Both the position numbers and the translations under genes were made by a program. A stretch of DNA of 9,234 nucleotides from JBEKHI01 sp050012355. Lineage in GTDB: Bacteria > Actinomycetota > Actinomycetes > Streptosporangiales > Streptosporangiaceae. The DNA lies in NCBI GenBank assembly GCA_050012355.1, contig JBEKHI010000339.1:1-9234 (forward strand), in the 5' to 3' direction. A model generated the notes under the pieces. It made no database searches and had not been told where the DNA came from. It worked only from the letters and a program-made list of their open reading frames with translations. Of this stretch, positions 1 through 4,853 are shown piece by piece (within the stretch, counting starts at the first letter, position 1; each line of letters begins with the position of its first letter).

Positions 1-191
1 GGCCCGGCCGCCCGGCTGCGGAAAGCCTGCCCCGCCTGGGTAAAGCTGCGCGCGAACGCGTATACGGCGAACAGCAGGACCAGCGCGAGGACCGTGACAC
101 CCGGCCAGGCCAGGGCCATGATCCCGATGATGATGGAGAGGATGCCCAGAAGTGCGGAGGAAACAGGTGTAGGTCGGTACATACTGCTCAC
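1..191 (-). CDS. HdeD/DUF308-type small membrane protein, N-terminal part (runs off left edge)
   Basis: Reading the minus strand from GTG at 191 (or ATG at 182, three codons later) gives an open frame to the window edge, 63 codons. After a short polar start (SSMYRPTPVSS) comes a hydrophobic segment (ALLGILSIIIGIMALAWPG), a turn, a second one (VTVLALVLLFAVYAF), and then a polar stretch. Two helices separated by a W-P-G turn are typical of the DUF308 repeat found in HdeD-type acid-resistance and related membrane proteins, whose full length has about six such helices; the rest lies outside the window. The frame is too short and edge-truncated to appear as a complete ORF. No clear Shine-Dalgarno is seen, so the choice between 191 and 182 is open. 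It lies downstream of the CsbD gene on the same strand but is separated from it by a strong hairpin, so it is probably a separate transcript. The family call rests on helix pattern and wording only; its exact function in actinobacteria is unknown. Confidence 0.72.
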   Translation of the reverse strand, partial: MSSMYRPTPVSSALLGILSIIIGIMALAWPGVTVLALVLLFAVYAFARSFTQAGQAFRSRAAG

Positions 192-245
192 TGTGACCGA
201 CCGCGGTCCTGATTTCCAGAGGCATTTGATCGCACGCGCCTCACC

Positions 246-295
246 GATGCGGCCGGTTCCGCCGTTAGACGGATGCGGCCGGTTCCCGCCGTTAG
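246..295. repeat. Two tandem copies of a 23/24-bp unit
   Basis: The unit GATGCGGCCGGTTCCGCCG + TTAG (246-268) recurs at 272-295 with one extra C in the CCC run. The two copies are separated by three bases. The second copy supplies the left arm and loop of the hairpin at 276-308, so the repeat looks like a partial duplication of a terminator arm. Confidence 0.8.
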
Positions 296-308
296 CGGGA
301 GCCGGCCG
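276..308 (-). terminator. Strong hairpin downstream of the CsbD gene
   Basis: Positions 276-289 pair with 295-308: 14 pairs including one G-T wobble, loop CGTTA. It begins eight bases after the CsbD stop codon on the minus strand. No T-run follows, which is common for actinobacterial terminators. It could also end transcripts arriving on the plus strand. Confidence 0.72.
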
Positions 309-315
309 TCGTTCA

Positions 316-489
316 TTACTTCTTGAAGGCGTCCTTGATTTTCTCCCCGGCCTGCTTCACGTTGCCCTTCGCCTGGTCGGCCTTGCCTTCGGCCTCCAGC
401 CCCGGGTCGCCTAGCGCCTTGCCGGTTTCCTTCTTGACGGCGCCCTTAGCCGCCTGGGCCTTGTCTTTTGCCTTATCCGAAGCGCTCAC
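316..489 (-). CDS. CsbD-family general stress protein
   Basis: 57-residue, very charged, Lys/Ala-rich protein with no hydrophobic segment. The wording matches the CsbD family: KAKDKAQAAKGAVKKETGKA, then LEAEGKADQAKGNVKQAGEK, ending in IKDAFKK. CsbD-like proteins are small, abundant and induced by general stress in many bacteria; the molecular role is not established. The open frame continues upstream to 711, but GTG at 489 is the right start: it opens VSASDKAKDK, the normal N-terminus for this family, and is preceded by a strong ribosome site (AGAAGGGGG, 5 nt spacing). The upstream extension lacks family features and overlaps another small gene. It follows the 48-residue gene on the same strand (79-nt gap) and is closed by the 276-308 hairpin. 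In Bacillus the gene is controlled by sigma-B; a weak sigma-B/F-like promoter can be proposed here (541-568). Confidence 0.9.
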   Translation of the reverse strand: MSASDKAKDKAQAAKGAVKKETGKALGDPGLEAEGKADQAKGNVKQAGEKIKDAFKK

Positions 490-540
490 AGTCGCCCCCT
501 TCTCTCGGTTGCTCCTGCCACCTGCCCGCGAAAGGCAGCT

Positions 541-568
541 GTAACCTCGGATAGCTCCGTGACGGAAC
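541..568 (-). promoter_or_regulatory. Possible sigma-B/SigF-like promoter for the CsbD gene
   Basis: On the minus strand GTTCC (564-568) is followed after 17 nt by GGTTAC (541-546), one base from the GGGTAC-type -10 of SigB/SigF promoters. It lies between the stop of the 48-residue gene and the CsbD start, about 50 nt upstream. A short palindrome TCCGTGACGGA (556-566) overlaps it. The match is weak and partly suggested by what is known of csbD in Bacillus. Confidence 0.25.
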
Positions 569-715
569 TCACGAGTCCCAGTGCGGAGGGCGTTCGCCGC
601 ATAGCCGCTCGTCATCGTCCGGTTCGGGGGCCTCGCCCCAGCCGATGCCGGTTTCGTCCGAGCTTTTCGCCGGCAGGGCCGGTTTGTCGTCTGGTTCAGC
701 TCGCATGACACCCAT
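569..715 (-). CDS. Small acidic protein, 48 residues, function unknown
   Basis: ATG at 715 opens a 48-residue frame ending in TGA at 569-571. A longer overlapping frame (to 883) exists, but its upstream part lies antiparallel to nothing and reads as Pro/Ser-rich noise over the TetR gene end. The short frame has a ribosome-site-like GGCGGG four bases before the ATG; a second ATG at 706 is possible. The sequence is soluble and acidic: MRAEPDDKP, then ETGIGWGEAPEPDDDERL and a tail ERPPHWDS. The pattern G-W-G-E-x-P-E-x-D-D-D-(E/D)-R-L followed by E-R-P-P-H-W resembles short uncharacterised actinobacterial proteins I recall, so I think it is real; that is recollection, not a search. There is one Cys (residue 39). 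It sits 52 nt after the TetR gene and 79 nt before the CsbD gene on the same strand, so it may be part of the same stress-linked group. No function is proposed. Confidence 0.68.
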   Translation of the reverse strand: MGVMRAEPDDKPALPAKSSDETGIGWGEAPEPDDDERLCGERPPHWDS

Positions 716-751
716 TATCCCGCCTGCTATCCCGCTCCGCCGCCGCCCCGT

Positions 752-813
752 GAAGGGCAGCGATGAGTCATCGATGCCCGTAGAGGGGCCTGGATGTGAC
801 ATCGCTGCCCTTC
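752..813 (-). terminator. 14-bp perfect inverted repeat spanning the TetR stop codon
   Basis: GAAGGGCAGCGATG (752-765) is exactly complementary to 800-813, with a 34-nt loop. On the minus strand the first arm is inside the last TetR codons (Lys-Gly-Ser-Asp) and the second lies just after the TGA at 768-770. It could act as a terminator or an attenuator before the 48-residue gene. The long loop makes it an unusual terminator. Confidence 0.55.
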
Positions 814-1394
814 GTGGCGGCTTGGGTGAGGGTGGTAGCGGTGTGGACGATGCTGGCGATGGCTTCCTCGGGGTCGAGTCCATGCAAGTCGGTGAGGCTG
901 AATAGCGCTTCGGCGCTCACGACGACCGCCAGGTCGCGTTTGAGCTGTGCGAGGGCGGCGGGGCCGAGTGCGTCGTCCAATGGGGCGAGCGCATGGTCGA
1001 TCAGGCCGAACCGCAGGCCGGGGCGAGCGGATGCCTGGCCAGGCTTGGTGATTGTCGCCGCGATCAAGGCGCGGACCACGCCTTGGCGGCTCAGGACGTG
1101 CCGCAGCAGGAACTCGGTAGCGGCAGCGATGCGCGCCACCGGGTCGTTGGAGTCAGCGACCGGTTCGAGTGCTTCGGCCGGGCTGGGCAGATGATCGGCG
1201 ATGGCCTCGCTCAGCAGGCTGGCGAGATCGGGGAAATAGCGGTACGCGGTGGCCTCGGAGACCAGCGCCACCTTCGCGATTTCTGGCATGGTCACCTCGC
1301 GGCCGGTGCTGCTGAGTTCGGCCGCGGCCTGGACGATCGCGTTGCGCGTCCGAAGCTTCTGGTTGACCCGGCCCGACGTTTGCTCTGTTATCAC
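768..1394 (-). CDS. TetR/AcrR-family transcriptional regulator
   Basis: 208 residues, normal length for the family. Residues about 14-60 form the TetR DNA-binding domain: a first helix (RTRNAIVQAAAELSS), then the helix-turn-helix TMPEIAKVALVSEATAYRYF (35-54), with the hallmark A-x-x-Y-R-Y-F end of the recognition helix. The rest is a helical ligand/dimerisation domain without a recognisable subfamily. The GTG at 1394 is preceded by AGGAG at about ten bases. The upstream region holds a good promoter overlapped by a palindrome (1421-1461), which suggests autorepression. Downstream on the same strand come the 48-residue and CsbD genes; upstream, past a terminator, lies the alpha/beta hydrolase, a plausible but unproven second target. 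The ligand is unknown. The C-terminal end contains one arm of a 14-bp inverted repeat. Confidence 0.9.
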   Translation of the reverse strand: MITEQTSGRVNQKLRTRNAIVQAAAELSSTGREVTMPEIAKVALVSEATAYRYFPDLASLLSEAIADHLPSPAEALEPVADSNDPVARIAAATEFLLRHVLSRQGVVRALIAATITKPGQASARPGLRFGLIDHALAPLDDALGPAALAQLKRDLAVVVSAEALFSLTDLHGLDPEEAIASIVHTATTLTQAATKGSDVTSRPLYGHR

Positions 1395-1420
1395 CGGTCC
1401 GCCTCTCCTGCCGAGCGCTT

Positions 1421-1461
1421 TAGTGGGAGTTTACTATGTTCACGCGAGCCCACTCTCACAA
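1421..1461 (-). promoter_or_regulatory. Promoter of the TetR gene with overlapping operator-like palindrome
   Basis: On the minus strand TTGTGA (1456-1461), a 17-nt spacer, and CATAGT (1433-1438) form a sigma-70-like promoter, four of six matches in each box. TAGTAAACTCCCACTA (1421-1436) overlaps the -10 box; its halves share TAGT followed by three purines. A repressor bound there would block the promoter, fitting autoregulation by the TetR protein. Confidence 0.5.
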
Positions 1462-1479
1462 CGGAGCCGAGGTCCCGCC

Positions 1480-1509
1480 GCGGGCCCGCGCACCAGGTGC
1501 GGGGCCCGC
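1480..1509 (-). terminator. Strong hairpin downstream of the alpha/beta hydrolase gene
   Basis: GCGGGCCC (1480-1487) pairs with GGGCCCGC (1502-1509), and CGCAC (1489-1493) with GTGCG (1497-1501), leaving a one-base bulge and loop CAG. It lies 12 nt after the hydrolase stop codon, so the TetR gene is probably transcribed separately. Confidence 0.75.
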
Positions 1510-1521
1510 AACGGAGAGCCG

Positions 1522-2343
1522 TCAGTCACCATCGGGCTTGACCACGTTCTGAACGAAGTCCCCGATGGCACCGAGCACCGCGCCGGGCTGCTCGATGTGC
1601 GGGAGGTGCCCGGCCTCGGCGATGGGCTGGAAGTGGCCGTTGGGGAAGGTGGCCGCGTAGGTACGGCCGTACTCGGCCGAGAACAAGCGGTCTTCCTCGC
1701 CCCAGGCGACCAGCACCGGCACGGTGACGCGGTGCAGGCGCCGACGCAGCTTCGGCGCGAACAGGAAGTCCTCGCCCAGATAAAGCGCGAGGGCCTGCTG
1801 GTTGGCAACCGCCGCCGCGCGCTGCTCCTCGCTCATCGCGGCGGGGTCGGGGCGGAGGGCCTGGTTGTAGAACGACAGCGGGCCGATCTCGGCCGGCGCC
1901 AGGGTGCGGATGTCGATGATCTGGGTCGCGTTGTCCGGACGGATCCCGGTCGCGTTTAGCAGCACCATCGCCTTGATCCGGCCGTCGATGTCGCGCAGCG
2001 CCATCTCGGATGCGATCCAGCCGCCGACGGAGTTCCCGATGACCATCACCTTGTCCAGCCCAAGCTCGGCGAGCAGGTCCAGGTAAGCGTCGGCCAGGTC
2101 GGCAACGGAGTCCAGCCATGGCACCCGGGGGGTGCCGTCGAACCCGGGATGGATCGGGGTCACCACGTAGGTCTGCTCGGAGAGCGCCGCCGCGAGCCCG
2201 GCCATCGACCTCGACCCGGCGCCGCCATGCAGGAGCAGCACGGCCGAGCCGGGCGAAGAGGTCGCGTCGCCGCGCTCGTCGATGGTGACTTCCAGTCCGT
2301 TCCCGAGCTTGATGGTCCGGGGAGTCGTGACAGTTGCGTTCAT
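1522..2343 (-). CDS. Alpha/beta-hydrolase fold enzyme, substrate unknown
   Basis: 273 residues, typical for the family, cytoplasmic (no signal peptide). The catalytic set is complete: oxyanion region LLLHGGAGS (37-44), nucleophile elbow VIGNSVGG with Ser105, acidic residue Asp218 in VAWGEEDRLF, and His246 in EAGHLPHIEQP. A lid region lies at about 135-200. This is the classic order for esterases, C-C hydrolases, haloperoxidase-like and epoxide-hydrolase-like enzymes. Ser as nucleophile excludes haloalkane dehalogenases and epoxide hydrolases, which use Asp, but the substrate cannot be named. ATG at 2343 has AAGGGA about ten bases upstream. It has its own promoter set in an inverted repeat (2372-2409) and its own terminator (1480-1509), so it looks like a single-gene transcript. 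The upstream epimerase-like gene lies on the same strand, and its extended frame ends inside this promoter. Confidence 0.9.
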   Translation of the reverse strand: MNATVTTPRTIKLGNGLEVTIDERGDATSSPGSAVLLLHGGAGSRSMAGLAAALSEQTYVVTPIHPGFDGTPRVPWLDSVADLADAYLDLLAELGLDKVMVIGNSVGGWIASEMALRDIDGRIKAMVLLNATGIRPDNATQIIDIRTLAPAEIGPLSFYNQALRPDPAAMSEEQRAAAVANQQALALYLGEDFLFAPKLRRRLHRVTVPVLVAWGEEDRLFSAEYGRTYAATFPNGHFQPIAEAGHLPHIEQPGAVLGAIGDFVQNVVKPDGD

Positions 2344-2371
2344 GAGAGGTTATTCCCTTCGTGAGAGCTTG

Positions 2372-2409
2372 CTTGCATGAATATAGCAAGTCAAGTCTCT
2401 TCATGCAAG
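2372..2409 (-). promoter_or_regulatory. Promoter of the hydrolase gene inside a 10-bp inverted repeat
   Basis: Minus strand: TTGCAT (2403-2408), 17-nt spacer, TATATT (2380-2385), a good sigma-70-like promoter. CTTGCATGAA (2372-2381) and its exact complement TTCATGCAAG (2400-2409) bracket it, covering the -35 box and the edge of the -10 box. GCAAGTC also occurs twice (2386-2392, 2405-2411). The arrangement fits a repressor or activator site; the protein is unknown. Confidence 0.6.
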
Positions 2410-3609
2410 TCGACTATCACGAAGAGGGTGGTTCGTTGGACTGTGAGCTGGGTCACAAAAAAAATTGCCGGATTTGCCAATCCATTTCCGGACTAGGCCC
2501 GAATGAGAGATGTGGGTGGGTACGCGGGCGGCCCATCGTGGCCCTCGCAGCGGCCGGGGCCTTGGGGACTCCGGCCGCTGCCCGCGTGCGGTCAACCAGG
2601 GGTCCGCCTGACCCTGCTGGTGCTCATCGCGATCGCCGAGGCCTGCGACCTCACCTTCGGATAAGCGGTCATTGCCGGCCCGTAGCCACGCGATGTAGTC
2701 GGCGACCGCGCGTTCGGTGTCGTAGCCGGGCCGGTACCCGGTGTCCTGCTGGAGGCGGGTGATGTCGAGGTAGTTCCGCTGGCCGGTCCCGCCACCCGGC
2801 AGCTCGACCTGGGCGTCCGGGATGACCTTCTTGATCGCGGCGATGACCTCGGCGTTGGACGTCGCGCGGCCGGAGGCGACGTTGTAGGTGCGGTAGCTGA
2901 GCTGGTCCGCGAGTTGCAGCAGCGCGATCGCCTGGCCGCAGTCCTTCACGTAACACAGGTCGATCGAGTCTTCCGCGTACACAGGGGCGCGCAGCAGCGA
3001 GAGGTCCGGCGCCGTGCCGCGGGCGGCGGCATGCACGAGCTGAGGGGCGGCGAAGAACGGGTCCGCGGCCCGGCCGCGAGGACCCCAGATCGCGGATATG
3101 CGGTAGTTGACGATGTCGATGCCGGTAACGCCTGCCAGGTGGTCGGCGAGCAACTCGCCGATCTTCTTGAATGCCGGGATCACGTGGCCTGAGGTCATCG
3201 GCAACGGCATATCTTCCCGGAGCGGGCCCTCGGCGGTGACGCCGCCGTATACCCCGATCGTGCTGGCGACGCCGACACGCTGTACGCCCCAGGCCTGGGC
3301 GGCCTCAACGATGTTGAACAGCCCGCCGAGTGCCTTCCGCGCGTCCTCAACCGGCTGATCGGAGCTGGGCGGCCAGGGCATCGATCCGGCGAGGTGCACG
3401 ATGCCGGTGATCTTGTGGCGGGTGCCGATGTCCAGCAGCGCCGGCAGATCGGTGATGTCGGCCCGCTCCACCGCCACCTGGGCACCGGCCAGGCTGGCCG
3501 GTACCTCGGGTGCGCGGCGCTGCACCAGCACGCATCCCTCGCCTTGGTCGAGCAAGGCCTGCACGGTGTGGGATCCGATAAAACCCAGACCTCCGGTGAC
3601 CAAGATCAT
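2401..3609 (-). CDS. NAD-dependent epimerase/dehydratase-like protein (extended SDR) with an anomalous C-terminal tail
   Basis: Residues 1-315 are a complete extended SDR: Rossmann motif VTGGLGFIGSH (4-14), Asp51 after the third strand (ERADITD), HLAGS (72-76), and STIGVYG (116-122) carrying the usual Ser/Thr. Such proteins act on nucleotide sugars or on other carbonyl/hydroxyl substrates; the substrate is not evident. The normal catalytic Tyr of the Y-x-x-x-K motif is absent: the segment reads GHVIPAFKKIGE, with Ile144 four residues before Lys148. The family normally ends near AWLRAGNDR (about 315). Here the frame continues for 87 residues that are Arg/Pro-rich and show no domain, cover two hairpins and a T8 run, and stop at 2401 within the hydrolase promoter. 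A TGA one base out of frame lies at 2669-2671, so a one-base change there may have removed the natural stop. The start ATG at 3609 is followed directly by the Rossmann strand. It is divergent from the MarR gene. Confidence 0.82.
   Translation of the reverse strand: MILVTGGLGFIGSHTVQALLDQGEGCVLVQRRAPEVPASLAGAQVAVERADITDLPALLDIGTRHKITGIVHLAGSMPWPPSSDQPVEDARKALGGLFNIVEAAQAWGVQRVGVASTIGVYGGVTAEGPLREDMPLPMTSGHVIPAFKKIGELLADHLAGVTGIDIVNYRISAIWGPRGRAADPFFAAPQLVHAAARGTAPDLSLLRAPVYAEDSIDLCYVKDCGQAIALLQLADQLSYRTYNVASGRATSNAEVIAAIKKVIPDAQVELPGGGTGQRNYLDITRLQQDTGYRPGYDTERAVADYIAWLRAGNDRLSEGEVAGLGDRDEHQQGQADPWLTARGQRPESPRPRPLRGPRWAARVPTHISHSGLVRKWIGKSGNFFCDPAHSPTNHPLRDSRLA
2457..2491 (-). terminator. Possible intrinsic terminator with T8 tract inside the epimerase-like frame
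   Basis: On the minus strand GGATT (2479-2483) pairs with AATCC (2470-2474), loop GGCA; alternatively CCGGA and TCCGG at 2468-2472 and 2487-2491 pair. GGCAA and eight T residues (2464-2457) follow. The stem is weak, but the T-tract is unusual for this GC-rich DNA. Confidence 0.35.
2547..2581 (-). terminator. 11-bp perfect hairpin inside the epimerase-like tail
   Basis: GCAGCGGCCGG (2547-2557) is exactly complementary to 2571-2581, loop of 13 nt. It lies about 90 nt beyond the out-of-frame TGA at 2669-2671, a normal distance for a terminator if the gene once ended there. In the present frame it is within codons. Confidence 0.55.
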
Positions 3610-3632
3610 CGCATCATCCTTATGTCGCGTGG

Positions 3633-3659
3633 CTGATTATCAGTACTACTGACGATCAG
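3633..3659. promoter_or_regulatory. 27-bp palindromic operator candidate between the epimerase-like and MarR genes
   Basis: CTGAT-N3-CAGTA-N1-TACTG-N3-ATCAG, perfectly symmetric at all 20 specified positions. It sits 23 bp from the epimerase-like start and 20 bp from the MarR start, where it would cover both divergent promoters. MarR proteins typically bind such palindromes next to their own gene, so the adjacent MarR is the likely ligand. Confidence 0.7.
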
Positions 3660-3679
3660 GTTAGCGATAGGATCGAAGA

Positions 3680-4132
3680 GTGTCAAAGACCGACGGGCCA
3701 GGCCCGGAGCTGAGCAGGCGTCTGGGCTACTTGCTCAAGCACGCGCAGCTCCAGATGGCGGAGCTGACCTCGAAGGCGCTGACGCCATACGGCATCGACG
3801 GACGGGAACTGGGGGTGCTGTTCGTCCTTGCCGACCGCGAGCCGACGTCTCAGCAGGAGGCGGCGCGGCGGCTGAGTATCGACCGTACGACGATGGTCGC
3901 GATGCTGGACACCCTCGAAGGCAAGGGCCTGGTGTCACGTCATCCGGATGCCGAGGACCGGCGCCGCAACGTGGTCGAGCTGACTGGTGCCGGACAAGAC
4001 ATCCTCCAGCGGGCCGTCAAGGCAAGCGATGACGCGGAGCGTGAGTTTCTCGCCGTGCTCAGCCCGCAGGCCGCGCAGCAGCTACGGGACTCATTGCAGA
4101 CCATCGTGGTCCATCCGGACAGCTGTGCGTAG
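3680..4132 (+). CDS. MarR-family transcriptional regulator
   Basis: 150 residues, usual length. An N-terminal dimerisation helix (LSRRLGYLLKHAQLQMAEL) leads to the winged helix domain: SQQEAARRLSIDRTTMVAML (57-76) is the helix-turn-helix, DTLEGKGLVSRHPDAEDRRR (77-96) the second part with the wing and its typical D-x-R-R-R basic tip, then NVVELT. A C-terminal helix completes the dimer interface. Such proteins repress neighbouring genes and release DNA when a phenolic compound, drug or oxidant is bound. The only cysteine is Cys149, the second-last residue, unlike the N-terminal sensor Cys of OhrR, so redox sensing is not evident. Start GTG at 3680 is preceded by AGGATCGAAGA. The 27-bp palindrome lies 20 bp upstream and the hemerythrin gene 36 bp downstream, suggesting control of itself, the hemerythrin gene and the divergent epimerase-like gene. 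Confidence 0.93.
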   Translation: MSKTDGPGPELSRRLGYLLKHAQLQMAELTSKALTPYGIDGRELGVLFVLADREPTSQQEAARRLSIDRTTMVAMLDTLEGKGLVSRHPDAEDRRRNVVELTGAGQDILQRAVKASDDAEREFLAVLSPQAAQQLRDSLQTIVVHPDSCA

Positions 4133-4168
4133 CATGGTCGCCTGTTCGGCCATCAGTGGGGAGAACCG

Positions 4169-4738
4169 GTGGACATTACCCAGTTGATCCTTGACGACCA
4201 TCACGAGCAGCGCAGGCTGTTCGCGATCCTGGAGCAGATCGACCGGTCTGATACCGAGGCGCTATCAGCCGTGTGGGGACGACTGGCGGCGTTTCTCGAG
4301 GTACACGCGGCGGCCGAGGAAGCGATCTTCTATCCCGCGCTACTCCAAGTCGGGATCGCCGCGAAGCGGAAGGCCGGGGTGGAGGACGAGACCCTGGACG
4401 CCATCCACGACCATAACGAGATCAGGGACGCGGTCACGGAAGCAGCGCGGCATCCGGTGGCCAGCGACGGCTGGTACGCGGCGGTCGCCGGGGCGAACGT
4501 GGCCAACGGCGATCACATGGCAGAAGAGGAACGCGAAGGCCTGACCGATTTCCGTCGGCTGGCCTCGCTGCAGCAGCGGCACAACCTCGCTGTCGCCTTC
4601 GCCGCCTACGAGGCACGCAATGTCACGGGAGTCCAGCCCGTGGACAAGGATCCGGCCGCCTATGTCAGCCGGGCGGAAGAAGGCACCTGGCCCGTCGGCG
4701 GCGGGTCACTACGGGTCGGTGGGCTCAAGCCTTCCTGA
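4169..4738 (+). CDS. Hemerythrin HHE-domain protein
   Basis: 189 residues. The first 150 form a four-helix hemerythrin-like cation-binding domain: LDDHHEQRRLF (8-18, His11/His12), HAAAEE (His46, Glu50), IHDHNEIRD (79-87, His80/His82, Glu84) and DHMAEEE (His116, Glu120). The spaced H-x-x-x-E pairs are the ligands of a di-iron (or other metal) site. A roughly 35-residue Gly/Pro-rich tail follows without a domain. HHE proteins bind oxygen, nitric oxide or iron, or help with redox stress; which one applies is unknown. There is no signal peptide, so it is cytoplasmic. Start GTG at 4169 has GGGGAG five bases upstream. It is probably co-transcribed with the MarR gene (36-bp gap) and ends before a perfect 14-bp terminator. 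Confidence 0.92.
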   Translation: MDITQLILDDHHEQRRLFAILEQIDRSDTEALSAVWGRLAAFLEVHAAAEEAIFYPALLQVGIAAKRKAGVEDETLDAIHDHNEIRDAVTEAARHPVASDGWYAAVAGANVANGDHMAEEEREGLTDFRRLASLQQRHNLAVAFAAYEARNVTGVQPVDKDPAAYVSRAEEGTWPVGGGSLRVGGLKPS

Positions 4739-4759
4739 GTGATCTGGCATCGGGCGTGC

Positions 4760-4795
4760 TGACGGGCCAGCGGGCTATGGGCCGCTGGCCCGTCA
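4760..4795. terminator. Perfect 14-bp hairpin between converging genes
   Basis: TGACGGGCCAGCGG (4760-4773) is exactly complementary to 4782-4795, loop of eight. It lies 21 nt past the hemerythrin stop and 58 nt past the stop of the minus-strand LysM gene, so it can serve both as a bidirectional terminator. No T-run follows on either strand. Confidence 0.85.
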
Positions 4796-4853
4796 TGGTG
4801 AAAACACGCCTAGCGAGGACGGCTAACCGCCCGCTCTAATGCGATGAAACTGA

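Noticed and set aside
490..711. N-terminal extension of the CsbD frame up to 711
   Set aside because: No family feature, Arg/Asn-rich, overlaps the 48-residue gene; GTG 489 has the ribosome site.
993..1959. Plus-strand frames across the TetR and hydrolase genes (993-1541, 1249-1959)
   Set aside because: They run antisense to genes with clear domains and have no recognisable features.
1526..2404. Long minus-strand frame in the hydrolase region
   Set aside because: Arg/Ala/Gly/Pro-rich out-of-frame shadow of the hydrolase gene, which has a full catalytic triad in the other frame.
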